Assembly (NCBI GenBank): GCA_965243145.1
Contig: CBDEUB010000002.1
Location: 372,001-436,000 of the forward strand
Source: CBDBLK01 sp965243145
GTDB taxonomy: Bacteria > Bdellovibrionota > Bacteriovoracia > Bacteriovoracales > Bacteriovoracaceae
DNA length: 64,000 bases
Direction: 5' to 3'
Shown: piece by piece, positions 9,198-18,186 of the stretch
How positions within the stretch are numbered: the first letter of the stretch is position 1
How the letters are laid out: each line of letters opens with the position of its first letter
The notes under the pieces: model-generated
Seen by the model: the letters and a program-made list of their open reading frames with translations, nothing else
Database searches by the model: none
What the model was told of the DNA's origin: nothing
Position numbers and translations under genes: made by a program

Positions 9198-10292
9198 TCA
9201 CCCCTCCACCCGCACAAACCTCTCCCCCTCCACTTGAAAGTCCATCGAGCGGTAGTTGGCGTCTTCCCGGGAGCAGCCCCGCCAGGTGTGAAAACTCCCC
9301 TTCACATGTTCAAACACTCCCCCCCCGCAAGTGGCCGAAATGTGATCCCCGGGCCTGTCCGGGTGAACGCACAGGGAGTGGGGGTAACCCCGGTGGGATT
9401 TTAAAAGGGCCACTAACTCCGCGCTGCTCTCCAGCGTTTCGACTTGGCCCTCTAAGAGGCCATAGCGCGGGTGAGTGCTGGCACTCAAAGCGCTGGCCCT
9501 TTCCATGCCCTTGGCATCGGCATCCAGGCAGTGGTTGGTGTGAAAGACGATGCCACGGGCCTGATGATTCACCCGGCGGGCGAGATTCGGCAAAATTTCC
9601 CAGTGCTCCCCTCTCTCATTGTCGGCGATCATATAGTTGTGGCCACTGGTGACCGGGGCCTTCCGCAAGATTTGTCCCATATTGGCAACATTGTTTTCCC
9701 TCAAAAGCCTGCGCACCAACAAGGGCCAAATCACTCCCGCTCCGGAACTTTTGGTGTTGAGGTTGTTGACTCCCACTAGCGTTCCCCTGGTAGTAACTCC
9801 CATCAATCCCAGACACCCCACTAAACTCAGCACCAGGGCCTCGCCTTCCCCACTGTCTGCCTCCAGGGGACAACGGATCAGACACAAATAATTTTTGGCC
9901 GACTGGTGCATGTCCCAAGTTTGGCCAGAGAAGGCCAGATCATCCCGATGAAAACACACGCAAGAACACCCCTCATCAGGCAATTCAATATCCCGAAAGT
10001 CGGTATAGTTGTTAAGCACCACAATATCTTCCAGGGAGAGTTTGGCCCCCTCAGCGATTCCCTCCAACTCTTCACTCAAGGCCAGATCAAACGGGCGCGA
10101 GGCCCGCATTTGATCAATCGCCAATGCCGCAACATGGGGGGCCAAGGAGGGGTTGCGCTCCAGCATCAGGTGGCGGCGGATGTTGGCCAGTTCGGCAATG
10201 GGCGCGCGGAAGGCCTCGCCGTGTTTGCGCCCCCGCAAGCGGGGGGAGTCCTCCGGCGCATATTCGATCAGGGGAAAGTGGGCATCTTGCAT
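9198..10292 (-). CDS. Acyl-CoA:6-APA acyltransferase-like Ntn hydrolase (peptidase C45 family)
   Basis: About 364 aa. The domain pattern is of the AAT/C45 family: an N-terminal Arg-Gly-rich segment (SPRLRGRKHGEAFRA), a helical region, then NNYTDFRDIE and the self-cleavage site with nucleophilic Cys in DEGCSCVCFHR. After that come SGQTWDMH and a GVTTRGTLVGVNNL strand. The family processes itself and hydrolyses or transfers amide-linked acyl groups; the substrate cannot be read from the sequence. I chose the ATG at 10292 (MQDAHFPL). A TTG at 10340 would run into the divergent gene start. It shares a short promoter region with the glycosyltransferase gene. Confidence 0.7.
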   Translation of the reverse strand: MQDAHFPLIEYAPEDSPRLRGRKHGEAFRAPIAELANIRRHLMLERNPSLAPHVAALAIDQMRASRPFDLALSEELEGIAEGAKLSLEDIVVLNNYTDFRDIELPDEGCSCVCFHRDDLAFSGQTWDMHQSAKNYLCLIRCPLEADSGEGEALVLSLVGCLGLMGVTTRGTLVGVNNLNTKSSGAGVIWPLLVRRLLRENNVANMGQILRKAPVTSGHNYMIADNERGEHWEILPNLARRVNHQARGIVFHTNHCLDADAKGMERASALSASTHPRYGLLEGQVETLESSAELVALLKSHRGYPHSLCVHPDRPGDHISATCGGGVFEHVKGSFHTWRGCSREDANYRSMDFQVEGERFVRVEG

Positions 10293-10339
10293 GGTGCGAG
10301 TATGGCCCAAGCGGGGAAAAATTGCTAGAAAAACTCCCA

Positions 10340-11758
10340 ATGAATTTTTTTTCCCTCAAAACGCTGTGGTGGACGAGTCTCGCCCTGCATCTCTATGCCG
10401 CCTGGTGCACGGTGGGTTTCCAACACTGCGACGAGCACTTCCAAATCCTCGAACCCCTGGCCAGCAACCTGGCCCCCTGGGAATTTACCGATCGCATCCG
10501 GCCCTGGTTTCAAATCACCCTGTACAAATTGTTTTTATGGCCATTCGAGGCGGTGGGCCTGCAAAACCCCTTCACCAAGATGACTCTCTTGAGGATGGCC
10601 ATGGCGGTGCTGGGGTTTTATTCCCTCAACCGCCTGGCCCTGTGGTGGCGGGAGAGATGCCCGCAAAGCGATCCGGTGTGGACTTATGCCCTGATTCACT
10701 TGGCCTGGTTTGTGCCCTACTTGCACGCCCGCACCAGTTCGGAAAATTTGGCCACCTCCCTTTTTCTCCTGTCCCTCGTCGGCCTGCAAGTGAAAGGGCC
10801 TTCCAACGGCCGGGCCTTCTGGGCCGGAGTGCTGGGCGGGTGCGCTTTTTGGGCGCGCTTTCACTTAGGCCTGCCCGTCTTTCTCCTGTGGTGCCACTCC
10901 CTGTGGCGCAGGCGCGGGATTCCCGCCAACTGGGCCTACCCCCTGGGAGTGGTGATAGTAGTTTGCCTGGGAGTCGTATTGGATTCCCATTGGTATGGGC
11001 AGTGGACGCTCTCCCCCTACCGCTACTTTTACACCAATTTGATCCAGGATAAGGCCTCCAGCTTTGGCATCGATCCCTGGTACCAATATTTGGAGTGGGG
11101 GGCCTTGAAGCTGCTGCCCCCCTTGAGTTTGGTGCTGATGAGTTGCCTCTTCTTCTATTGGTGGAAGCGCCCCGGTGATGCCCTCACTTGGGTGGGCCTG
11201 CCCTTTTTCCTGTTGCACTCCCTGATCCCCCACAAAGAATACCGCTTTTTATTCCCCCTTCTGCCCTTGGCCCAATTGGCGGTAGTGCACTTTTTTCCCC
11301 GGCCTCCACAACTCAATACACTGTGGAAAAAGGCCCTGGCCGGCCTGTGCCTGCTGGTCAACGGGATGGCCCTAGTGATCTCGGCCAACAAACCCGCCCA
11401 ATCCCTGATCTCGCTGCAACAACAACTCTACCGCCGCCAAATCCAATCCCTGGCGGCCTTTCCCGGACGGGAGCATAAAAACCCCTACTTCGTCTGCGCT
11501 CTCGATGTGAAATTCACTAACCCCCGCGGGAACGAAGTCAAACTCTTCGGCCAATCCGCCATCTCCCCCCCGGCCGAGCATGTCCTCTTTTATCACTACG
11601 GCAAAGAAAAACTTTTCCCCTGGATTGCAGACTGCCAATTGCAGTGGCAAAACCGCGCCGACTGGTGGGCCACAATCCTTCCGCAAAAACAATTGCACCG
11701 TTCGAGTTTTATTAAACTCTACCACTGCCCCCAAAACACCACGGGAACCATTCCATGA
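10340..11758 (+). CDS. GT22-type (PIG-B/ALG-like) GT-C mannosyltransferase
   Basis: Polytopic membrane protein of about 472 aa. Near the N-terminus it has the GT22 signature CDEHFQILEP (acidic DE pair in the first periplasmic loop), and near residue 300 the diagnostic HKEYRFLFPLLPLAQ. About ten hydrophobic segments lie between. Family members use polyprenyl-phosphate mannose (or a related donor) to add sugars to lipid-linked glycans. The start at 10340 (MNFFSLKT) is inferred, since the frame stays open upstream over the divergent gene. Its stop overlaps the gpmI start (ATGA), giving translational coupling. Confidence 0.8.
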   Translation: MNFFSLKTLWWTSLALHLYAAWCTVGFQHCDEHFQILEPLASNLAPWEFTDRIRPWFQITLYKLFLWPFEAVGLQNPFTKMTLLRMAMAVLGFYSLNRLALWWRERCPQSDPVWTYALIHLAWFVPYLHARTSSENLATSLFLLSLVGLQVKGPSNGRAFWAGVLGGCAFWARFHLGLPVFLLWCHSLWRRRGIPANWAYPLGVVIVVCLGVVLDSHWYGQWTLSPYRYFYTNLIQDKASSFGIDPWYQYLEWGALKLLPPLSLVLMSCLFFYWWKRPGDALTWVGLPFFLLHSLIPHKEYRFLFPLLPLAQLAVVHFFPRPPQLNTLWKKALAGLCLLVNGMALVISANKPAQSLISLQQQLYRRQIQSLAAFPGREHKNPYFVCALDVKFTNPRGNEVKLFGQSAISPPAEHVLFYHYGKEKLFPWIADCQLQWQNRADWWATILPQKQLHRSSFIKLYHCPQNTTGTIP

Positions 11759-13326
11759 ATATTCAAGGTTTGAGCGATCGCCTGCTGCTAGTTATTTTGG
11801 ACGGTTTCGGAGTGCGGGAAAACACCCACCAAAACGCCGTTCGCGCGGCCCACACCCCTCGCCTGGACGAGCTTTTTGCCCACTATCCTTTCACCACTTT
11901 AAAGGCCAGCGGCGAAGCGGTGGGACTGCCCGCCGGCATCGCCGGCAACTCGGAAGTCGGCCACATGAACCTGGGGGCCGGGCGGGCCACACGCCAAGAT
12001 TTAGTGCGCATCGATCAGGCCATCACACAAAACAGTTACGCCCAACTCCCCGCCCTGGTACAGCTCCCCCGCCGGGCGCAAGGGGGTTCCCGCCGCTTGC
12101 ACTTGATGATTCTGCTCTCCAATGGAAGGGTGCACAGTCACATCGATCACCTGGGGGCCACACTGGAGGCCCTGGGAAATTCTGGCCTGGACATTTATTT
12201 GCACGCCTTTATGGATGGCCGAGACACCCCCTCCCGTTCGGGGCAAAAATATTTGGCCACATGCCAAGAGTGGCGGGAACGCTACCCGCACTTTCACCTG
12301 GCCTCCCTGCAAGGACGCAGCTACGGCATGGATCGGGATCGGCGCTGGGAAAAAATTGAACTCGCCTACCGCACCTTCACCGGCGCGGGTGCTGTCACCG
12401 ATCAAAATCCCCTGGACTACCTGGCGGCGGAATACTCGAGCGGCCGCTCCGACGAATTTGTCCGCCCCGTTCTGTTTGGCCAGGCCGCCGCCATGGGGGG
12501 AGACGACGCGGTTTTCTTCCTCAACTTCCGCCCCGACCGGGCGGTGCAAATCACCTTGGCCCTGGCAATGCCCGACTTCCCCCACTTCCCGAGGGATTGG
12601 CGCGCACCCTACTTCCTGTGCATGACTCCCTATGTTCCCGAAGAAGTGGAATTGCCCGTCCTCTTCGACAAGGAACCCCTCAAAGGCGGCCTCTCTGAAA
12701 TCCTCTCCGCCCGTGGCCTCAAACAATTCAAAATCGCCGAAACCGAAAAATATGCCCATGTCACCTATTTTTTTAACGGCGGCCAGAGGGAACCTTTCCC
12801 CGGCGAGGAACAAGTACTGATCCCCTCCCCCCGTGAAGTGGCCAGTTATGCCCAATGCCCTGAAATGAGCGCCCCCCAACTTACCGATCGCTTGTTAAAG
12901 GCCCTGGATCAGCGCCAACACCACTTTTACTTGGCCAACTACGCCAACAGCGACATGGTGGGCCATACCGGCGACTATGCCGCAGCAATTAAGGCAATAG
13001 AGGCGGTAGACACCTGTGTGGGCCAACTCCTGGACAAGGCCCAAGAACTGAACTTGGCCATAATTCTCTGCTCAGACCACGGCAACAGCGATCAAATGGC
13101 CCATCCAGACGGATCGCCCCACACCAGTCACACCGACGCTCCAGTGCCCTGCGCCCTCTTCCACCCCTCCCTCAAAGGCCAAAAACTGGCCTCGGCCAGG
13201 GAAGACTATGGTTTGCTCGATGTGTCACCAACGATCCTCAAAGTGCTGGGCCTACCCCCCTCCCCCTCTTTTCGCGGCCGGCCTATCTTTTTACCACCCC
13301 CTCTTGACAGGCCATCTGAACCATGA
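11755..13326 (+). CDS. gpmI: 2,3-bisphosphoglycerate-independent phosphoglycerate mutase
   Basis: Glycolytic enzyme interconverting 3- and 2-phosphoglycerate with two Mn ions, 523 aa (usual about 510). Visible: LLLVILDGFGVREN (first metal Asp), the phosphorylated Ser in GIAGNSEVGHMNLGAGR, HSHIDHL, FMDGRDTPSRSG, GRSYGMDRDRRWEK, NFRPDRAVQIT, the metal cluster NYANSDMVGHTGD, and CSDHGNSD with HTSHTDAPVPC. The ATG overlaps the previous stop by 4 bp. All catalytic elements appear intact. Confidence 0.96.
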   Translation: MNIQGLSDRLLLVILDGFGVRENTHQNAVRAAHTPRLDELFAHYPFTTLKASGEAVGLPAGIAGNSEVGHMNLGAGRATRQDLVRIDQAITQNSYAQLPALVQLPRRAQGGSRRLHLMILLSNGRVHSHIDHLGATLEALGNSGLDIYLHAFMDGRDTPSRSGQKYLATCQEWRERYPHFHLASLQGRSYGMDRDRRWEKIELAYRTFTGAGAVTDQNPLDYLAAEYSSGRSDEFVRPVLFGQAAAMGGDDAVFFLNFRPDRAVQITLALAMPDFPHFPRDWRAPYFLCMTPYVPEEVELPVLFDKEPLKGGLSEILSARGLKQFKIAETEKYAHVTYFFNGGQREPFPGEEQVLIPSPREVASYAQCPEMSAPQLTDRLLKALDQRQHHFYLANYANSDMVGHTGDYAAAIKAIEAVDTCVGQLLDKAQELNLAIILCSDHGNSDQMAHPDGSPHTSHTDAPVPCALFHPSLKGQKLASAREDYGLLDVSPTILKVLGLPPSPSFRGRPIFLPPPLDRPSEP

Positions 13327-13347
13327 TTAAACTCCCCACAAATTGAT

Positions 13348-13371
13348 GGCATTGGCCAAATTATAAAGGAG
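13348..13371 (+). repeat. Duplicated leader/RBS element, copy 1
   Basis: GGCATTGGCCAAATT plus a purine-rich AAAGGAG precede the first small lipoprotein gene. A copy with 21 of 24 identical bases lies at 14026-14049 before the second lipoprotein, so the tandem duplication included the leader. Confidence 0.7.
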
Positions 13372-13379
13372 ATCAAACC

Positions 13380-13895
13380 ATGAAAAATGCACTCGGCCTT
13401 TTACTACTTCCACTCTTGTTCCTGGGTTGTGACGAAGTACCTACCACCGCAGAGTTATTGGAATCCATTAGTGGGCAAACCTACACCACCACCTGGACGA
13501 CGACATTAGAGGGCGCGCGCCAAATTGAAATCACCACCTTGGAACCCGTTACCCTGGATGAAGAGGGGCAAGTTCTCCCCTTTTCCCTGGTTATCGACGG
13601 AGCACTTGCCGGCAACGGGTATCTCCCCACCAAGCTGTTTCACTGGCAAAACCGGCGAGTTGTCCAGGCCCCGGCGATCAATGAAGACTTCCCTCCCATT
13701 CCTATTAACGGAAAAGATCATGTACTAAGCGCTCTGCACTTTGTTGCTCAAAGGAACGGCGGCCATACCCTGGAGAGCATCGCCTTTAGAAGGCCCGAAT
13801 CCACCAGTACTTACTACCTTTATTTTTCCACCCCACTCCCCGAAGACGCACCTGTTAAATGGATTGATCCAGGCCCTATAACTCGGATTCCCTAG
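13380..13895 (+). CDS. Small lipoprotein, tandem paralogue 1
   Basis: 171 aa of unknown function. The N-terminus is a lipoprotein signal (LLLPLLFLGCDE) with the lipidated Cys near residue 19. It shares with the next gene the segments TYTTTWTTTLEGARQIEI, LPFSLVIDGAL, INGKDHVLSALHF and LESIAFRRP. RBS AAAGGAG is 8 bp upstream of the ATG. The two paralogues are a tandem duplication and probably outer-membrane anchored. No known domain was recognised. Confidence 0.8.
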   Translation: MKNALGLLLLPLLFLGCDEVPTTAELLESISGQTYTTTWTTTLEGARQIEITTLEPVTLDEEGQVLPFSLVIDGALAGNGYLPTKLFHWQNRRVVQAPAINEDFPPIPINGKDHVLSALHFVAQRNGGHTLESIAFRRPESTSTYYLYFSTPLPEDAPVKWIDPGPITRIP

Positions 13896-14025
13896 GGAAA
13901 AGGCCCATTGTGTCAACAAGGCCCTCATATCTATTTTCAATCCCCAGATTCTGAACTGGCCCACTTTTTTCATTAAGATCACTTGCCAAACCGTCTGGGC
14001 CTTGGTGAAATTTTCCTAAACTAAC

Positions 14026-14049
14026 GGCATTGGCCAAATTTCTAAGGAG
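14026..14049 (+). repeat. Duplicated leader/RBS element, copy 2
   Basis: GGCATTGGCCAAATT followed by TCTAAGGAG; partner of 13348-13371. Confidence 0.7.
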
Positions 14050-14062
14050 GGAGGATTTTGCC

Positions 14063-14638
14063 ATGGAGGCAACAAAAGAAGCGGCCAAACTGGCCCGATG
14101 GTTATTGGCCCCGCTCTTTTTTCTCACGGGGTGCGAAGTCCCGCAAACTGAAACCGAATTGGAACCGGAACCCTGGCAAATTCGCGCCGAATATTTTGTC
14201 GAAACCTTTGCCGGGGCCAATTATAACACCTCCTGGACAACCAGGGGCGAAGGCACCCGCTGTATTAGTATAAAGATTGGCGAAGAAGTGGTGGGTATGG
14301 CCGATGAAACCAACACCACTCTGACGGTAGACGCTCTGCCCTTTCACCTGGAAATCGATGGCCAGTTGATCGAGGAAGGATTTATTCTCCTCGACTTACT
14401 GCCCCTCTACAGAACTGGCCGCTTGACCGTTAAAATTCCCACCACCAGAAACAGCAAAGTCGGCCTGGTTTCCATCGACGGAATGGACTACTTCCTCGGC
14501 CACTTGCGCTTCGGCCGCAATAAGGAAGGTGCGCCCTCCCTCGACAGCATTACTTTTCAGGAGGCCAGGCCAAATTCCCGGGCCTCCAATCTGCGGGTGG
14601 TGTACTTTACCCGGGAAGAGAGTAAACCTTTCAGATGA
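14063..14638 (+). CDS. Small lipoprotein, tandem paralogue 2
   Basis: About 191 aa of unknown function. The start ATG at 14063 follows GGAGGGAGGA with 7-8 bp spacing; an upstream TTG in frame lies inside the duplicated leader and is unlikely. The lipobox is FFLTGCEV. Segments shared with the preceding gene are NYNTSWTTRGEGTRCISI, LPFHLEIDGQL, IDGMDYFLGHLRF and LDSITFQE. Its end overlaps the 3' end of a minus-strand HTH fragment by 8 bp. Confidence 0.8.
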   Translation: MEATKEAAKLARWLLAPLFFLTGCEVPQTETELEPEPWQIRAEYFVETFAGANYNTSWTTRGEGTRCISIKIGEEVVGMADETNTTLTVDALPFHLEIDGQLIEEGFILLDLLPLYRTGRLTVKIPTTRNSKVGLVSIDGMDYFLGHLRFGRNKEGAPSLDSITFQEARPNSRASNLRVVYFTREESKPFR

Positions 14639-14786
14639 AAATTTTGTAACTTATATTCAGAATCTCCGAAAGTCGTTGGGCCATCTTTTTGCCAATGGAT
14701 TTTTTTCCGTGCTCCATCGCCGAAATGTGCCCTTGGGGGATGCCCAGTTTTTGCGCCAGTTGTTTTTGAGTCAAGGCCTCCCTCAC
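14631..14786 (-). pseudogene. XRE/HigA-type HTH domain, N-terminally truncated
   Basis: A 51-codon frame from a GTG at 14786 encodes LTQKQLAQKLGIPQGHISAM, then EHGKKSIGKKMAQRLSEIL, a clear XRE helix-turn-helix of the HigA antitoxin type ending SYKIF. The usual N-terminal half is missing in this frame, with two TAG codons just upstream. An upstream minus frame (RGMAHNAVV near 14800) could be its displaced remainder after a one-base shift. No toxin gene is adjacent on this strand, though a Fic gene follows. Likely a decayed antitoxin-like regulator. Confidence 0.5.
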
Positions 14787-14811
14787 ACGGGCCGCCCGCT
14801 ACTACAGCATT

Positions 14812-14961
14812 ATGGGCCATACCTCGATGGACATTCTTCCCGCCACTCTCCCCGACGGCAGCACCTCCCTCCCCGGCAAACTCAAAGTCTTTCAAAACGG
14901 TGGCGACGAACACCCCGTCCTCATCTTTGGCAAGAGTGAAGAAGAGGTGACGATGGCCTAA
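14812..14961 (+). other. Short open frame (49 codons) of uncertain status
   Basis: Between the HTH fragment and the fic gene, the plus strand carries a frame with codon use like the host genes (C-ending codons), reading MGHTSMDILPATLPDG and ending FGKSEEEVTMA. There is no RBS before its ATG. It could be the tail of a lost gene. It overlaps the putative upstream part of the HTH fragment on the other strand, so at most one of the two is real. Confidence 0.25.
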
Positions 14962-14977
14962 CCCATTTGTGTGTCAA

Positions 14978-15730
14978 TCAATGATCTTTGAGTTGACCCC
15001 CTAGGGCCTCCAAGTAAATATCCAACGAGGCCAGAGCGGCCTGGCCAATGAGTTGGAGATAGTCGTCCTTACTGCCACCGAGTTGGGCCTTCTCCAGTGA
15101 ATTGAGATAGGCCAGGCGTTGGGATTGGCCAATGATCGCCAGCGGATAACCCTTCATCAGTAAAATCATATTCATCAACAGACGAGCGGTGCGCCCATTG
15201 CCGTCGACAAAGGGATGGATACTCACCAATTTCAAGTGGGCCTCAGCGGCCACTTCGACGGGGTGACAATTGGGATCACTTCTTAACCACTCTGCAAACT
15301 CTCCCATGAGTTCCGGCACTTTGCGCGGATTGGGCAAAACCACTGTTGAACCGGCAATGCGAACGGGAATGGCCCGGTAGCATCCGGCGTGAGTGTCATC
15401 AATGCCCTTTAAAACCAGGCCATGGAGATGGAGAATCTCTTTTTCACCCAACTCCTCAAGGCCACGCCCAACCTGCTCGGCCACCCAATCCAGAGCACAA
15501 GCGTGGTTCGTTGCCTCCAAGTGCTCGCGGATCGACTTTCCTCCGACCGCCAGGCCCTTTTCCAACACCAGAGCGGTTTCCTGGCGGGTGAGGGTGTTGC
15601 CCTCCAAAGCATTGCTGGTATAAGTGAGTTCGACCCGAAACCAACTGTCGAGACGGCGAATCAAGGCCTCGGGCAAGGGGCGGTGGGCATCCAGACGCTT
15701 TTTTTTCTCCGTCAGGGTAGTGTAATCCAT
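14978..15730 (-). CDS. Fic-domain protein (AMPylase-like) with N-terminal inhibitory helix
   Basis: 250 aa. The catalytic loop HPFVDGNGRTARLLMN is intact (HxFx(D/E)GNGRxxR, catalytic His). An N-terminal class II inhibitory motif, TSNALEGNTL ((S/T)xxxEG), is present, so the enzyme is probably auto-inhibited. Typical activity is transfer of AMP, or another nucleotide moiety, to hydroxyl side chains of target proteins. A C-terminal segment (DDYLQLIGQAALASLDIYLEAL) is helical. The ATG at 15730 opens after an AT-rich promoter-like gap. The preceding HTH fragment may once have been its regulator (inference). Confidence 0.9.
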   Translation of the reverse strand: MDYTTLTEKKKRLDAHRPLPEALIRRLDSWFRVELTYTSNALEGNTLTRQETALVLEKGLAVGGKSIREHLEATNHACALDWVAEQVGRGLEELGEKEILHLHGLVLKGIDDTHAGCYRAIPVRIAGSTVVLPNPRKVPELMGEFAEWLRSDPNCHPVEVAAEAHLKLVSIHPFVDGNGRTARLLMNMILLMKGYPLAIIGQSQRLAYLNSLEKAQLGGSKDDYLQLIGQAALASLDIYLEALGGQLKDH

Positions 15731-15807
15731 GGGGCGATTTTAACATGGCCATATTTTACATGTCGATTTTGATTTAAAATCGAGTCATTTTTAGGGTAGC
15801 TTAGTCC

Positions 15808-15826
15808 GCAGCGTCGATTACGCTGC
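15808..15826. other. Perfect 7-bp hairpin in the fic/RCC1 gap
   Basis: GCAGCGT-CGATT-ACGCTGC lies 3 bp beyond the stop of the RCC1 gene. There is no T-tract on either strand, so it is not a classic terminator; it may protect the 3' end or act with other factors. Confidence 0.35.
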
Positions 15827-15828
15827 CC

Positions 15829-18114
15829 TCAATTGAGATTGATGGCGGGAAGATTGTCTCCCATTTCATCGGCATCATCCCCCCGATGGTAGGTCTTGGC
15901 CACGCCGGTATATCCCCAACATTTCAAAGAATTGCCACCCAGTATGGCGCAAGTGGTGTAATAACTGGCACCGATCACCTCGGCGGTTTGTCCCGTTCCC
16001 AAATCAACGGGAATGGGAGTGGCCCGATTTGAAGTCGTCGAGTCACCCAATTGGCCAGATTGGTTGTACCCCCAACACTTCAAGGAATCGTCATTCAGCA
16101 GTATGGCACAAGTGTGGAAATGCCCAGCACTCACCGCCTTGGCCCGTTGGCCTGTTCCCAAATTGATGTTCACAGGAGTATCCCGATTAGCGTCGGTTCC
16201 GTCGCCCAATTGGTGAGAACTGTTATAACCCCAACACCTCAGAGAGTCGTTATTGAGTATAGCGCAAGTGTGTTCTCCCCCGACGCTAACCGCCTTGGGC
16301 GCACTTCCCCCCAGGCCAACCGCCGTGGGAACATTCCGCTGAACCGTGGTTCCGTCCCCCAGTTGGCCAAATGAATTGCGCCCCCAACAGGAGAGAGAAT
16401 TATTACTCAAGATAGCACAAGTGTGATTTTGGCCAGCACTAATCGCCTCGGCGGTATTTCCCCCCAGAGCAATCGCCGTAGGAACATGTCGCTCAGTGGT
16501 GCTGTTGTCTCCCAATTGCCCAGAGTCATTGTATCCCCAACAACTCAAGGAATCGTTATCCAGTATCACACAAGTGTGGTAGGCACCGGCACTAACCTCC
16601 TTGGCCCTATTTGAACCCAAATTTATGGCCACGGGAGAAAGTCGATTGATAACGCTACTGTCGCCCAATTGGCCATGTTCATTATTGCCCCAACACCTGA
16701 GAGTATCGTCATTCAATATAGCGCAAGTATGGGCGTACCCGACAGAAACCGCCTTCGCTGTCATATTGGTGCCTAAGTCAACCACAACGGGAGTGCTGCT
16801 GTTGGCATTGGTTCCATCTCCCAATTGGCCAGATTGATTGTTTCCCCAACACACCAGGGAATTGCCAGTCCGTATCACACAGGTGTGGTTGTTTCCAACA
16901 CTGGCGGCGGTGGCGGTTTGCACTGTTCCCAAATCCACAGCAGTGGGAGTAATCCGGTAGACAGGCCCACCATATCCCAATTGGCCCAAACTATTACTGC
17001 CCCAACATTTTGCAGAATCGTTGTCCAGGATGGCGCAAATGTGGTTTCTCCCCACAGTCATCGTCTTGACTGTTCTCCCCGTCCCCAGCATCACAGCGGT
17101 TAGATTCGAGCGATCGGTATTGGTTCCATCCCCCAACTGGCCAAATCCATTGTACCCCCAACAACTCAGGGAATCGTCATTCAGTACGGCACAGGTGTGG
17201 TGTCGGCCAACGCCAACTGCCTTAACCGTTTGTCCCATTCCCAAATTGACGGCAGTGGGTTCATCCCGATCGTTGGTGGTTCCATCTCCCAGTTGGCCAT
17301 AATCGTTGTCCCCCCAACATTTGAGAGAATCATCGTCCAATATGGCACAAGTATGCTTATCTCTAGCACTCATGGCCTTGGCGGTATTCGATCCCAAACC
17401 GACATCGGTGGGAGTGGGGCGTTGAGTGGTGCTATTATCTCCCAACTGCCCATAATCGTTATCCCCCCAACATTTGAGAGAATCATCATCCAAGATGGCG
17501 CAGGTGTGATTCCCCCCAGCACTGACCGCCTTAGCAGTTTTACCGCTCCCCAAATCGACAGCAATGGGAGCGCCTTCATCGACAGTGGTATTGTTCCCCA
17601 ACTGGCCAAAACCATTATACCCCCAACAACTCAGGGAATCGTCATTCAGTATGGCACAGGTGTGGTTCCCTCCAACACTAACCGCTTTGACAGTGCGGCC
17701 TCCCCCCAGGTCAACTGTAACCGGAGTCGATTGTTCATCGTTAGTCGTACTGGTTCCCAGTTGGCCATAGCGGTTGCTTCCCCAACACTCAAGAGAATTG
17801 TCTTCTAATATTGCGCAAGTATGATTGTCACCTGCAATGACGGATTCAGGCAATTGGTCACCTGTCAAATCCACAGAGGCCGGAGTCGGGCGATCGGTAA
17901 ACGATCCATCTCCCAACGCACCAGATTGGTTGCTTCCCCAACATTTGAGAGAATCGTCCTCCAAGACGGCACAGGTGTGAGCACTTCCCGCACTCATAAA
18001 TTTGGCCGAAAGAATAATACTATTTTGGCCATCATCCAATGCCTTGTCTCCGCAAGAAGAAAGCGCCAAAGAGAAGGGAATAAAAAAGAGAAAACATTTA
18101 TTGAAGGCGGTCAC
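15829..18114 (-). CDS. RCC1-repeat lipoprotein (14 repeats)
   Basis: 761 aa. GTG start at 18114, then a signal ending in a lipobox (PFSLALSSCGD). The rest is 14 tandem repeats of about 51 residues, each with the core HTCAIL(N/D)DDSLxCWG, then GxxQLGD and PxxVDLG. This is the RCC1/BLIP-II type seven-bladed propeller repeat, so two propellers of about seven blades are plausible. The two conserved Cys per repeat fit one disulfide per blade, as expected for an exported protein. Likely an extracellular or outer-membrane binding protein; ligand unknown. Nucleotide repeats are diverged enough to be coding, not a tandem DNA array. Confidence 0.9.
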   Translation of the reverse strand: MTAFNKCFLFFIPFSLALSSCGDKALDDGQNSIILSAKFMSAGSAHTCAVLEDDSLKCWGSNQSGALGDGSFTDRPTPASVDLTGDQLPESVIAGDNHTCAILEDNSLECWGSNRYGQLGTSTTNDEQSTPVTVDLGGGRTVKAVSVGGNHTCAILNDDSLSCWGYNGFGQLGNNTTVDEGAPIAVDLGSGKTAKAVSAGGNHTCAILDDDSLKCWGDNDYGQLGDNSTTQRPTPTDVGLGSNTAKAMSARDKHTCAILDDDSLKCWGDNDYGQLGDGTTNDRDEPTAVNLGMGQTVKAVGVGRHHTCAVLNDDSLSCWGYNGFGQLGDGTNTDRSNLTAVMLGTGRTVKTMTVGRNHICAILDNDSAKCWGSNSLGQLGYGGPVYRITPTAVDLGTVQTATAASVGNNHTCVIRTGNSLVCWGNNQSGQLGDGTNANSSTPVVVDLGTNMTAKAVSVGYAHTCAILNDDTLRCWGNNEHGQLGDSSVINRLSPVAINLGSNRAKEVSAGAYHTCVILDNDSLSCWGYNDSGQLGDNSTTERHVPTAIALGGNTAEAISAGQNHTCAILSNNSLSCWGRNSFGQLGDGTTVQRNVPTAVGLGGSAPKAVSVGGEHTCAILNNDSLRCWGYNSSHQLGDGTDANRDTPVNINLGTGQRAKAVSAGHFHTCAILLNDDSLKCWGYNQSGQLGDSTTSNRATPIPVDLGTGQTAEVIGASYYTTCAILGGNSLKCWGYTGVAKTYHRGDDADEMGDNLPAINLN

Positions 18115-18186
18115 ATTTTATTTTTACTTAAATGTAAAAAATTTTTAACCCAAGCAAAATGTGCCCATACTGAAACGGGGAAAGGT

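Noticed and set aside
15829..18114. Regular 150-bp periodicity in the RCC1 region as a CRISPR or tandem DNA repeat
   Set aside because: Repeat units code for RCC1 blades, vary at synonymous sites and lack constant spacers and repeats.
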